NCBI RefSeq assembly: GCF_004331285.1
Contig: NZ_SJOH01000021.1
Coordinates: 1 to 51,010 of the forward strand
Length of the DNA stretch: 51,010 nucleotides
Reading direction: 5' to 3'
Source: Acinetobacter sp. ANC 3781
GTDB taxonomy: Bacteria > Pseudomonadota > Gammaproteobacteria > Pseudomonadales > Moraxellaceae
This document shows, piece after piece, positions 9,056-16,860 of the stretch; the stretch's first letter is position 1, and every line of letters begins with the position of its first letter. The notes below the pieces were generated by a model, which was given only the letters and a program-made list of their open reading frames with translations, had not been told where the DNA came from and ran no database searches. A program made the translations under genes and the position numbers.

Positions 9056-9757
9056 ATGAAAACACCTATAACATTGCTTTGTTTCTGTCTTTTTAGCACG
9101 GCTAGCTTTGCAAAACCCGTGACCAATAGCAGTAGTTTAAATGAACAGGTCGGCTACAGCTTTGGCTATCTTATGGGGCGTAGCAATGCTGAATCTGTTA
9201 AAGATTTGGATCTGGATGCTTTCATGCTCGGTTTAAAAACCGCAGCTCAAGGCGGTAAATCTTCTCTTACCGATGAAGAAATGGCACGTGTTCTAACCCA
9301 ACATAAAAAGCTCAGTGATGCCAAACAACTAATTGAACTTAAACAAAAAGCCGATAGCAATGCCAAAATCGGGACAGAATTTTTAAAAGCCAATGCTAAA
9401 AAAGATGGTGTGCAAACCACAAAATCTGGTTTGCAGTATCAAATATTAAAACAAGGCACAGGAAAATCCCCTCAAGCCAATTCAGTGGTTAAAGTCAATT
9501 ATGAAGGTCGTTTAATAGACGGTACAGTGTTTGACAGCTCAATTGCGCGGAATCAACCCGCTGAATTTCAGGTCAGTCAAGTTATTCAAGGTTGGACAGA
9601 AGGCTTACAATTAATGAAAGAAGGTGCTCAGTATCGCTTCTTCATTCCAGCCCAACTGGGCTATGGTCAAATTGGCTCTGGTGATGCGATTGAACCTAAT
9701 AGCACTTTAATTTTTGATGTAGAACTTCTTGAAGTGCTGCCTAAGTCATCTAAATAA
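9056..9757 (+). CDS. Second FKBP-type peptidyl-prolyl cis-trans isomerase
   Basis: This 233-residue paralogue of the preceding gene has the same two-domain plan. It has a good Sec signal (MKTPITLLCFCLFSTASFA, cleavage before KP), an FKBP_N dimerisation domain starting NEQVGYSFGYLMG, and a C-terminal FKBP domain with [27 protein letters not shown] and LGYGQIG. Active-site aromatic residues and the aspartate of FDSS are kept, so it should be active. It is more like a soluble periplasmic FkpA than its neighbour. Tandem duplication followed by divergence is the simplest origin. It may be co-expressed with fkpA if the hairpin between them leaks. Confidence 0.88.
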   Translation: MKTPITLLCFCLFSTASFAKPVTNSSSLNEQVGYSFGYLMGRSNAESVKDLDLDAFMLGLKTAAQGGKSSLTDEEMARVLTQHKKLSDAKQLIELKQKADSNAKIGTEFLKANAKKDGVQTTKSGLQYQILKQGTGKSPQANSVVKVNYEGRLIDGTVFDSSIARNQPAEFQVSQVIQGWTEGLQLMKEGAQYRFFIPAQLGYGQIGSGDAIEPNSTLIFDVELLEVLPKSSK

Positions 9758-9784
9758 CCCATATTTATTCTGTATTGAAAAGTT

Positions 9785-9829
9785 GCGGGTAGATCAATTG
9801 AGCGCAGACCGCACTCATTCCCTACCCGC
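9785..9829 (+). terminator. Stem-loop after the second FKBP gene
   Basis: GCGGGTAG and CTACCCGC pair perfectly around a 29-base interior that can form a smaller TGAG/CTCA stem; TATCTTTTA follows. It is most simply a terminator, less likely a small structured RNA. The rest of the 9758-10109 gap is AT-rich and I see nothing else in it. Confidence 0.5.
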
Positions 9830-10109
9830 TATCTTTTATGATTCAATCATTCTAATTTCTTCAATATTGGCTTTAAATCTAGGAGTGTGTCTTCTTTTTA
9901 AAGCGGAATATATTGCGCGGCTTAAAAATACAATAAAACATATATTTATCAATTTTTTATAGCTAAAAGTAGTCTTATTTAATAGCATGTTTCAATTTAT
10001 AGATAATAATATGCAGTCAAAATAAATCCATCTTGTACAATCACTAAAGACATTTATTTTCATATTTTAATCAATAATATTTTCTTTACTCATTACAAGG
10101 ATTGAATCC

Positions 10110-10850
10110 ATGGCTCTAACAATTAAAACTCGCGAAATTCATTACACTGTTGCAGATGGAACACCTTTGATTGGATACTTTGCAGCACCTGAATCAGGAA
10201 CACCCGTCGCGGGCGTGATTGTAGCACCTGAATGGTGGGGACGTAATGAGTACACCGAACAGCGTGCCCGTGAACTCGCTGAACATGGTTATGCTGCATT
10301 TGCTATTGATATGTATGGCGATAAAAAAGTCACCACTGCCGTACCAGAAGCCAGTCAATGGATGATGCAAACCTTTGAAGATCCTGAAACAATTGTGACT
10401 CGTGCGTCTGCAGGTTTAGCAACATTAGCAGCGCAAGACGAAGTAAATGCAGATAAACTGGCTGCTATAGGCTTCTGTTATGGCGGTAAAGTAGTGCTTG
10501 ATCTGGCACGTTCTGGCGCACCTTTACAAGCCGTGGTGACATTTCATGGCACATTGACACCGAAAGCGCCTGCACAGCCCGGACAGGTTAAAGCTGAAAT
10601 TTTAGTGCTCCACGGAGAACTCGACAGCATGGTCAGCCTGGACGATGTGGCACGCTTTAAGGAAGAAATGCATGCGGCTCAAGTTGAGCATGAAGTGATT
10701 ATTTTTGAAGATGCCAAACATGGTTTTAGTAATCCGCTTGCAGACGAACGTGCTAAACAGAATGGGGTTGATCTGGGCTATAACGCTGAAGCTGAACAAA
10801 AAGGGCTATCTGCCATGTACGAATTACTAAAAACTCGACTGGGTACATAA
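10110..10850 (+). CDS. Dienelactone hydrolase family protein
   Basis: This 246-residue cytoplasmic alpha/beta hydrolase belongs to the dienelactone hydrolase family (PF01738). The catalytic cysteine is in GFCYGGK (C123), the aspartate in HGELDSMV (D172) and the histidine in DAKHGFSNP (H204), the complete Cys-Asp-His triad. Such enzymes open dienelactone in chlorocatechol degradation, but many chromosomal copies, like this one with no catabolic genes nearby, act on unknown esters or lactones. An AAGGA site lies just upstream of the ATG. It stands alone, 74 bases before the HIT gene, and may be co-transcribed with it. Confidence 0.85.
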   Translation: MALTIKTREIHYTVADGTPLIGYFAAPESGTPVAGVIVAPEWWGRNEYTEQRARELAEHGYAAFAIDMYGDKKVTTAVPEASQWMMQTFEDPETIVTRASAGLATLAAQDEVNADKLAAIGFCYGGKVVLDLARSGAPLQAVVTFHGTLTPKAPAQPGQVKAEILVLHGELDSMVSLDDVARFKEEMHAAQVEHEVIIFEDAKHGFSNPLADERAKQNGVDLGYNAEAEQKGLSAMYELLKTRLGT

Positions 10851-10923
10851 AATTTAGGATAAATATGACAGGGATTATATTTACCCGTCCAATGACACGG
10901 ATATTTTTAAAGAGGATATAACA

Positions 10924-11286
10924 ATGACTGAAAACAACTGCCCATATTGCAACTTTGATGAATATGACATCATTGATAAAAATGACTTTGGGGTGATTCT
11001 ACCTGAGCCAAATGCATTATCCAAAGGTCACTCTGTCATTATTCCGCTACGCCATGTCAGCTCTTTTTTTGATGTCACCGACAAAGAGCGTAAAAGCTTG
11101 ATGTCTTTGCTTGAGCTTGCCCGTAATGAACTTCAGCTGCGTCATCATCCATCAGGCTTCCATATTGGTTTCAATGACGGCACTGTATTTGGTGAAGCAT
11201 CTGAGCACTTACACATTCATATTATTCCGCGCTATGAAGGTCAAACTTTGAAGCTGGACGAACGCTGGGGTATGAGCAGCGAGTAA
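10924..11286 (+). CDS. HIT family protein
   Basis: This 120-residue protein of the histidine triad superfamily has the motif HLHIHIIP (H95, H97, H99), which binds the nucleotide phosphate and forms the covalent intermediate. Two cysteines near the N-terminus (NCPYC) resemble the partial zinc site of some HIT hydrolases. Family members cleave or transfer nucleoside monophosphates (AP4A-type or AMP-lysine substrates); the substrate cannot be read here. AGAGG lies upstream of the ATG. A UUCG-loop terminator follows 22 bases after the stop. Confidence 0.88.
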   Translation: MTENNCPYCNFDEYDIIDKNDFGVILPEPNALSKGHSVIIPLRHVSSFFDVTDKERKSLMSLLELARNELQLRHHPSGFHIGFNDGTVFGEASEHLHIHIIPRYEGQTLKLDERWGMSSE

Positions 11287-11307
11287 ACAACAGTTTCAAG
11301 TAATTTA

Positions 11308-11331
11308 AAAATGATGCTTCGGCATCATTTT
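11308..11331 (+). terminator. Intrinsic terminator after the HIT gene
   Basis: AAAATGATGC/GCATCATTTT stem with a stable TTCG tetraloop and a run of T on the plus strand. Confidence 0.85.
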
Positions 11332-11404
11332 TTATGTCTTGTCCTAACCGCAATGCTGCACAGTTTTCGCTATACTATTCATCTATTCCAAATACGCGGT
11401 TCGC

Positions 11405-12439
11405 ATGTCACAGTTTTCTTTTTCCGATGCCCTTCTTTCCTGGTTCGATGTCTATGGTCGTCATGACTTGCCGTGGCAAGTTGCCGATGATCCCTATAAG
11501 GTTTGGGTATCTGAAATTATGTTACAGCAGACCCAAGTCAAAACCGTGCTGCAATATTTTGATCGCTTTATTGCACGCTTTCCCACGGTAAAGGATTTAG
11601 GCCTCGCCAGTTGGGATGATGTTGCGCCTTATTGGGCTGGGCTGGGTTACTACGCGCGCGCACGAAATTTGCATAAAGCTGCTGGAATAGTGGCTCATCA
11701 AGGTCATTTTCCCGCTACCTTAGAACAATGGATCGAGCTTCCCGGAATTGGTCCTTCGACTGCCGGTGCACTTATGTCGCTGGGTTTACGTCAATACGGC
11801 GTCATTATGGACGGCAATGTAAAGCGGGTATTGGCGCGTTTTTTTGCCATTGAAGATGATCTGTCTAAACCGGTTCATGAACGCGCGATGTGGCAACTGG
11901 CAGAACAACTGTGCCCTGTTGAGCGTAATCATGACTATACCCAAGCCATTATGGACTTGGGTGCAACCGTATGTACCCCGAAAAAACCGCTGTGTTTATA
12001 TTGCCCGATGCAGCCGCACTGCAAAGCCCATCAGCAAGGTTTAGAAACTGAACTGCCCTTTAAAAAGCCGAAAAAAGCCGTGTCGGTCAAATCTGCACAG
12101 GTTCTAGTGATTCAGTCGAATGATCAATGGTTATGGCAACAACGCCCAAATAGCGGTTTATGGGGTGGTCTATGGTGCTTACCAGTTATTGAAAATTCAG
12201 TAGAATTTGAAACTCTGTGCCAGACTTTGGGACTCAAAAAAGTCATTCAACGCGCTGAGATCACGCATAGCTTTACTCATTTTACCTGGCAACTTGAAGC
12301 CATCTGTTTTGAGGTGGACGCGGAGCAGCAAGAACATCTTTCGATTGAACTGAATGGCACATGGTTAACTACACAAATTGCAACAGAAATGGGGCTTCCC
12401 ACTGCGATGAAAAAATTGATCTCTGTCATCAATTTATGA
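11405..12439 (+). CDS. mutY: A/G-specific adenine glycosylase MutY
   Basis: MutY removes adenine mispaired with 8-oxoguanine. The helix-hairpin-helix element LPGIGPSTAGAL (about residues 112-123), the catalytic glutamate in SEIMLQQTQV (E38) and aspartate in VIMDGNVKRV (D136) are present. The iron-sulfur loop is complete, with C190, C197, C200 and C206 in C-x6-C-x2-C-x5-C spacing. The C-terminal NUDIX-like domain that reads 8-oxoG spans about 230-344. Length 344 is normal. The ATG has only a weak upstream site. It leads a run of closely spaced genes that ends with another base-excision gene, tag. Confidence 0.95.
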   Translation: MSQFSFSDALLSWFDVYGRHDLPWQVADDPYKVWVSEIMLQQTQVKTVLQYFDRFIARFPTVKDLGLASWDDVAPYWAGLGYYARARNLHKAAGIVAHQGHFPATLEQWIELPGIGPSTAGALMSLGLRQYGVIMDGNVKRVLARFFAIEDDLSKPVHERAMWQLAEQLCPVERNHDYTQAIMDLGATVCTPKKPLCLYCPMQPHCKAHQQGLETELPFKKPKKAVSVKSAQVLVIQSNDQWLWQQRPNSGLWGGLWCLPVIENSVEFETLCQTLGLKKVIQRAEITHSFTHFTWQLEAICFEVDAEQQEHLSIELNGTWLTTQIATEMGLPTAMKKLISVINL

Positions 12440-12501
12440 CATAGTCAGGCACTATCATTCAAAGAATTTTCACATAGATTAGAATGAAAAAGGGATGAAC
12501 T

Positions 12502-13044
12502 GTGCTTCGTTTTATTTATGCATTATTACTGGGTTTTAGTGTGCTATGGATTGCTGCATGTACCTCAAGCCCTAAAAAGCCTTCCTCTACTCCGCTTCCG
12601 CCTGCTCAGGTTCAAAAGCTGAAAAGTATGCAATTGAAATCCTCCCTGCCTATTCCAGTGCAAAATATAAAAGCCAAACAGTTACGTGATACTTGGGCAG
12701 CTTCGCGCAGCAACGGACGCACGCATGAAGGTATTGACATCATGGCTCCACGTGGAACAAAAGTGCTGAGTGCCACAGAAGGTTTAATTGCCGACTTACG
12801 CAATAACAATTTGGGTGGTAAAGTGGTTTGGATTATGGGGCCTGGCGGAACCTGGCATTATTATGCCCATCTGGATGAGCATAAACGCGGCCTAAATGTT
12901 GGCGATTATGTCAAAAAAGGTGATCTGATTGGTTATGTCGGCAATAGCGGCAATGCCCGTCATACCGCACCGCATTTACACTATGGAATTTATCTGGAGG
13001 GTAAAGGCCGTGGTGTGGTGAATCCCTATCCTTATTTACGTTAA
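12502..13044 (+). CDS. M23 family peptidoglycan endopeptidase, lipoprotein
   Basis: This 180-residue protein starts at GTG 12502 with AGGGA upstream. Residues 1-20 form a lipoprotein signal ending WIAAC, so it should be lipid-anchored with C20. Residues about 60-175 are a LytM/M23 domain with both zinc-binding motifs intact: HEGID (H75, D79) and HLH (H158, H160), plus HYYAHLDE (H119, H123). Unlike degenerate EnvC/NlpD activators it therefore looks catalytically competent as a peptidoglycan endopeptidase. There is no LysM domain. It lies 62 bases after mutY and 17 before the next small gene. Confidence 0.87.
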   Translation: MLRFIYALLLGFSVLWIAACTSSPKKPSSTPLPPAQVQKLKSMQLKSSLPIPVQNIKAKQLRDTWAASRSNGRTHEGIDIMAPRGTKVLSATEGLIADLRNNNLGGKVVWIMGPGGTWHYYAHLDEHKRGLNVGDYVKKGDLIGYVGNSGNARHTAPHLHYGIYLEGKGRGVVNPYPYLR

Positions 13045-13061
13045 TTTTTTAGGAACTATTC

Positions 13062-13307
13062 ATGTCAGAAGTGCTGATCAATCGTTTGGTCGAATTTGCT
13101 GAATCCGGCAATCAACAAAAAATTGTTTTGGCTGGACAAAGCCATCAGGGCTGGGTGATGGAAATCACGGAAGAAGCGCTTTTGATTAGTACCGGTTTTG
13201 CCGAAAAAACGGGACAAGACATGTGGATTCAATTTACCGATTTGCCCCAGGCAGAACTGTATTACTGGGATAACCAACACGATCAATGGGCTGAATTCAA
13301 GCTTTAA
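13062..13307 (+). CDS. Small hypothetical protein
   Basis: I do not recognise this 81-residue acidic protein. It has no signal peptide or membrane segment. Predicted short strands such as KIVLAGQSHQGWVMEI, ALLISTG, DMWIQF and ELYYWD suggest a small beta-barrel (SH3- or Sm-like), which is inference only. AGGAA lies upstream of the ATG. It is packed between the M23 gene (17 bases) and tag (21 bases), so it is almost surely translated from the same mRNA. Coding composition matches its neighbours. Confidence 0.75.
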   Translation: MSEVLINRLVEFAESGNQQKIVLAGQSHQGWVMEITEEALLISTGFAEKTGQDMWIQFTDLPQAELYYWDNQHDQWAEFKL

Positions 13308-13328
13308 GCCGCTTCAGGAGCATCAGAA

Positions 13329-13901
13329 ATGTCGATTCAACGCTGTGGTTGGTGCTCGAATGATCCTCTTTATATCGCTTATCATGATCATGAATGGGGC
13401 AAAGCCAGTCATGATGAAGCGCATTTATTTGAAATGCTGTGTCTGGAAGGACAACAAGCCGGTTTGTCCTGGATTACCGTGCTGAAAAAGCGCGACAGCT
13501 ATCGACAGCATTTCTTTCAATTTTCAATTGAAACCATTGCCTCCTTTACAGATGAACAACTTCAGCTGAAATGTGAAGATGCTAGCCTGATACGGCATAT
13601 CGGCAAGCTCAAAGCCATTCGTGACAATGCGATTGCCTGGCAACATTTAACCCAAGAATTAAAACCACAACAGCTGAATGTCAGTGAATGGTTATGGCGT
13701 TTTGTTGCAGATCAAACTTTACACAATGATGTTCCAGATTATCGTCAGGCACCCGCCCAGACCGAAATCAGTATTGCCCTTTCCAAAGCCTTAAAAAAGA
13801 AGGGCTTTAAATTTGTTGGCCCCACCACCTGTTATGCTTTTATGCAGGCAGTCGGTATGGTCGATGATCATGAAAATCATTGCTCTTTTAAATCATTTTA
13901 A
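13329..13901 (+). CDS. tag: DNA-3-methyladenine glycosylase I
   Basis: Tag excises 3-methyladenine from alkylated DNA. The family opens with RCGWCSNDPLYIAYHDHEWG, seen here from residue 5. The zinc site of E. coli Tag is matched by C6, H19, H181 and C185 (HENHC near the C-terminus). The central LEGQQAGLSW motif, which contacts the flipped base, is intact. Length 190 is standard. It ends the mutY-M23-small protein-tag run; 31 bases separate it from the alcohol dehydrogenase gene. Confidence 0.95.
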   Translation: MSIQRCGWCSNDPLYIAYHDHEWGKASHDEAHLFEMLCLEGQQAGLSWITVLKKRDSYRQHFFQFSIETIASFTDEQLQLKCEDASLIRHIGKLKAIRDNAIAWQHLTQELKPQQLNVSEWLWRFVADQTLHNDVPDYRQAPAQTEISIALSKALKKKGFKFVGPTTCYAFMQAVGMVDDHENHCSFKSF

Positions 13902-13932
13902 AACACCGACAAGATAATAAAAGGATTCTCTC

Positions 13933-14955
13933 ATGAGTGACAATATCATCCATGCCTATGCCGCCATGCAAGCGGGTGCAGAACTTGAACCCTATCAATT
14001 TGATACCGGAGAATTACAAGCGCATCAGGTTGAAGTCAAAGTTGAATATTGCGGTTTATGCCATTCTGATGTTTCTGTAATTAATAATGAATGGCGCTCT
14101 TCGGTTTATCCGGTGGTTGCAGGTCATGAAATTATTGGCACGATTACTCAGCTAGGTTCAGAAGCCAAGGGCCTGAAAGTGGGACAACGCGTCGGGATTG
14201 GCTGGACAGCGGAAAGTTGCCAGCATTGCGATCCTTGTGTATCTGGACAACAAGTACTATGTACCGGTGGACAAACAGCGACTATTGTTGGACATGCTGG
14301 TGGTTTTGCTGACAAAGTCCGTGCCGGCTGGCAATGGATTATCCCGTTGCCTGAAGATTTAGACCCTGAAAGTGCGGGTCCACTTCTTTGTGGCGGGATT
14401 ACGGTATTTGATCCACTTCTTAAACATCAAATTCAGGCCATTCATCATGTTGGGGTGATCGGGATTGGCGGTTTAGGTCATATGGCGATTAAACTGCTAA
14501 AAGCCTGGGGCTGTGAAATTACGGCATTTACCTCCAGCTTAGACAAGACTGAAGAACTCAAAACCATGGGTGCAGACCATGTGGTAAATAGCCGCGATTC
14601 TGCTGCGTTAAAAGCTCAGCGCGGAAAATTTGATTTGTTACTCTGCACCGTGAATGTCACTTTGGACTGGCCAGCGTACTTAAGCAGTCTGGCACCGCAT
14701 GGCACCATCCATATGTTGGGTCTGGTTTTGGAGCCAATGCAAATTCCAGCCGGCATGCTGATTGGCGGCGCGAAATCGGTCACCGGCTCACCAACAGGCT
14801 CCCCTGCTGCACTGCGTCAACTGCTCAAGTTTGCAGCGCGTAAAAATATTGCACCGCAAATTGAAGTCTTTCCAATGTCGCAACTTAATGAGGCGATTGA
14901 GCATCTGCATTCTGGTAAAGCCCGTTACCGGATTGTGTTAAAAGCAGATTTCTAA
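13933..14955 (+). CDS. ahr: Zinc-dependent alcohol dehydrogenase / aldehyde reductase (Ahr/YjgB-like)
   Basis: This 340-residue medium-chain dehydrogenase aligns along its length with E. coli Ahr (YjgB), an NADPH-dependent aldehyde reductase. Catalytic zinc ligands are in YCGLCHSD and AGHEIIG. The structural zinc lobe has four cysteines in [15 protein letters not shown]. The cofactor fold has [22 protein letters not shown] and the ending [12 protein letters not shown] are diagnostic of this branch. It probably detoxifies medium-chain and aromatic aldehydes in the cytoplasm. An AAGGA site precedes the ATG. It ends at a strong terminator facing the LysR gene. Confidence 0.87.
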   Translation: MSDNIIHAYAAMQAGAELEPYQFDTGELQAHQVEVKVEYCGLCHSDVSVINNEWRSSVYPVVAGHEIIGTITQLGSEAKGLKVGQRVGIGWTAESCQHCDPCVSGQQVLCTGGQTATIVGHAGGFADKVRAGWQWIIPLPEDLDPESAGPLLCGGITVFDPLLKHQIQAIHHVGVIGIGGLGHMAIKLLKAWGCEITAFTSSLDKTEELKTMGADHVVNSRDSAALKAQRGKFDLLLCTVNVTLDWPAYLSSLAPHGTIHMLGLVLEPMQIPAGMLIGGAKSVTGSPTGSPAALRQLLKFAARKNIAPQIEVFPMSQLNEAIEHLHSGKARYRIVLKADF

Positions 14956-14979
14956 TTTCTCTTTTATCCTGCAAAATTC

Positions 14980-15012
14980 AAATCAGCCCAACCGCTACGA
15001 TTGGGCTGATTT
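14980..15012. terminator. Bidirectional terminator between ahr and the LysR gene
   Basis: Twelve-base stem AAATCAGCCCAA/TTGGGCTGATTT with a nine-base loop; it serves two convergent genes. Confidence 0.85.
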
Positions 15013-15039
15013 TCTTGGAAACGTTGCCCTTAAAATCGC

Positions 15040-15930
15040 TTATAAATACCGTGCAAGCTTGTGGGCAAGAAACTCAATAAATAAACGTACGCGTTTTGGT
15101 AGATGCTCTTGTCGATAATAAACTGCATGGATTTTTTGATAATGTAGGTCAATTTGATTTTCAAATAAGGCTGTCAGGCGACCTGCCTGTAAATCTTCCT
15201 GTATCAAAAATCGGGATAAACAGGTAAGTCCTACCCCCTGCAAAGCCAGTTGCCTCACCGTTTCACCATTCGAAGCTTTAATTTTTGGATGCGCCGTAAA
15301 CGCTTCACCATTGAATTGAATCGGCCAGGTATTTAAATGGGTCGGATGGCTAAAACCCAATAAAATATGTGAGGCTAAATCCTCTGAGGATTGTGGTATG
15401 CCATATTGTTCTAAATATGATGGACTCGCGACAATATATAAACGACTGCGGCACAAAAGTTTGGCATGTAAGCTGGAATCGTGCAGTTCCCCAAAACGGA
15501 TCGCAACATCAGTTTTATGTTCGAGCAAATCAATCACCTGATCATGATTACTCAGTTCAATTTCAATATTCGGATATTGCTGCATAAACTCCTGAATTAA
15601 AGGCACAATCACATGCAAGATAAATGGTGTGGCAGAATCGACCCGAATCAGTCCGGAAATATCACTGTCCGACTTCAGTAAAGCATCTTCGGCTTCTGCC
15701 AAGTCATTTAAAATTTTGCGGGCTTTTGCCAGAAACAGTTGTCCTTCCTGGGTCAGTTTCAGCTTACGTGTGGTACGTTCCAACAAGGTCACGTTCAGCT
15801 TGTTTTCCAGCCGTTGCAAGGCACGACTGACACCCGATGTGGTTTGTCCCAGACGTTCTGCTGCCATGACAATTGAACCGCTGTCGACGATAGTGACAAA
15901 GGCATAGAGTTCCTCAATGGTCGATTTCAT
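15040..15930 (-). CDS. LysR family transcriptional regulator (YafC-like)
   Basis: This 296-residue LysR regulator has an N-terminal winged helix-turn-helix (GSIVMAAERLGQTTSGVSRA, about residues 17-36). The ERTTRKLKLTQEG wing follows, then a substrate-binding domain of about 200 residues with a DVAIRFGEL segment typical of this class. It is divergent from a dkgB homologue with 116 bases between them. E. coli has the same arrangement, yafC next to dkgB, which suggests it controls that gene. A dyad with LysR-box geometry lies between them. The effector is not known. Confidence 0.88.
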   Translation of the reverse strand: MKSTIEELYAFVTIVDSGSIVMAAERLGQTTSGVSRALQRLENKLNVTLLERTTRKLKLTQEGQLFLAKARKILNDLAEAEDALLKSDSDISGLIRVDSATPFILHVIVPLIQEFMQQYPNIEIELSNHDQVIDLLEHKTDVAIRFGELHDSSLHAKLLCRSRLYIVASPSYLEQYGIPQSSEDLASHILLGFSHPTHLNTWPIQFNGEAFTAHPKIKASNGETVRQLALQGVGLTCLSRFLIQEDLQAGRLTALFENQIDLHYQKIHAVYYRQEHLPKRVRLFIEFLAHKLARYL

Positions 15931-15943
15931 CTGCCACTCATTT

Positions 15944-15960
15944 ATTGATTTTTAATCAAT
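15944..15960. promoter_or_regulatory. Candidate LysR operator
   Basis: ATTGAT-N5-ATCAAT is a perfect dyad containing the T-N11-A core of LysR boxes. It lies 14 bases before the LysR start and about 90 bases before dkgB, the right place for autoregulation and control of dkgB. Confidence 0.5.
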
Positions 15961-16046
15961 AATATTTTGCAAATTAACCTGTTTTTTAGCAACAATAAAA
16001 GCATCAAAATAATATCCATCTTAAAAATTTAAATATTGAGTAAACC

Positions 16047-16856
16047 ATGATTGTGCCAAAATTTGGTCTCGGAACTTTTCGCTTATCTGGACAGACCGTG
16101 ATTGATTCTGTCAAGACTGCACTTGAAGTCGGTTATCGCGCAGTCGATACTGCGCAAATTTATGCCAATGAAGCAGAAGTAGGACAAGCGATTGCCGAAA
16201 GTCAGGTCAATCGAAATGAGCTGTTTATCACCACTAAAATCTGGACAGACCATTATGCGCCGGAAAAACTGATTCCCAGTCTAAAAGACAGTTTGCAAAA
16301 GCTGCGGACAGATGCTGTCAATCTCACTTTAATTCATTGGCCTGCACCTAAGTTAGGCGTATCTATTCCTGAAGTGATGCAAGCGCTACTTGAAGCCAAA
16401 CAGCAAGGCTTGACCGAGTATATCGGGATTTCCAACTTCAATATTGAACTGACTCAACAAGCAATTAACAGCATTGAGCTAGAACATATTGCGACCAATC
16501 AGATTGAACTCAGCCCCTATTTACAAAATCATCGGCTGGTAGATTTTTTACAATCTCAGAATATCGATGTCACATCCTATATGACTTTGGCTTATGGCAA
16601 GGTATTGAATGACCCCGTCCTCCTAGATATTGCTGCACAGCATCAGGCTTCAACTGCACAAATTGCTTTAGCATGGGCCTTACAACAAGGCTTTGCCGTG
16701 ATTCCATCTTCTACCAAACGCGAACATTTAATCGCCAATTTAGCTGCACAAGAGGTTCAACTGACGAAGGATGAAATGTCAGTCATTGCCCAACTCGACC
16801 GTCATGCACGTGAAATCAGTCCTGAACAACTTGCCCCCGCTTTGGGATTAAAATGA
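16047..16856 (+). CDS. dkgB: Aldo/keto reductase, 2,5-diketo-D-gluconate reductase B-like
   Basis: This 269-residue NADPH-dependent reductase aligns closely with E. coli DkgB. The catalytic tetrad is visible as D34 and Y39 in [10 protein letters not shown]64 in TTKIW and H97 in LIHWPAP. The [12 protein letters not shown] strand and [10 protein letters not shown], which grips the NADPH 2'-phosphate, are also present. These enzymes reduce 2,5-diketogluconate and small reactive aldehydes such as methylglyoxal. It is transcribed away from the LysR gene and ends four bases before an AraJ-like exporter, so the two form an operon. Confidence 0.9.
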   Translation: MIVPKFGLGTFRLSGQTVIDSVKTALEVGYRAVDTAQIYANEAEVGQAIAESQVNRNELFITTKIWTDHYAPEKLIPSLKDSLQKLRTDAVNLTLIHWPAPKLGVSIPEVMQALLEAKQQGLTEYIGISNFNIELTQQAINSIELEHIATNQIELSPYLQNHRLVDFLQSQNIDVTSYMTLAYGKVLNDPVLLDIAAQHQASTAQIALAWALQQGFAVIPSSTKREHLIANLAAQEVQLTKDEMSVIAQLDRHAREISPEQLAPALGLK

Positions 16857-16860
16857 GCTA

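Noticed and set aside
9729..9962. 77-codon plus-strand frame overlapping the end of the second FKBP gene
   Set aside because: It overlaps a real gene, spans the stem-loop, and shows no protein-like composition or ribosome site.
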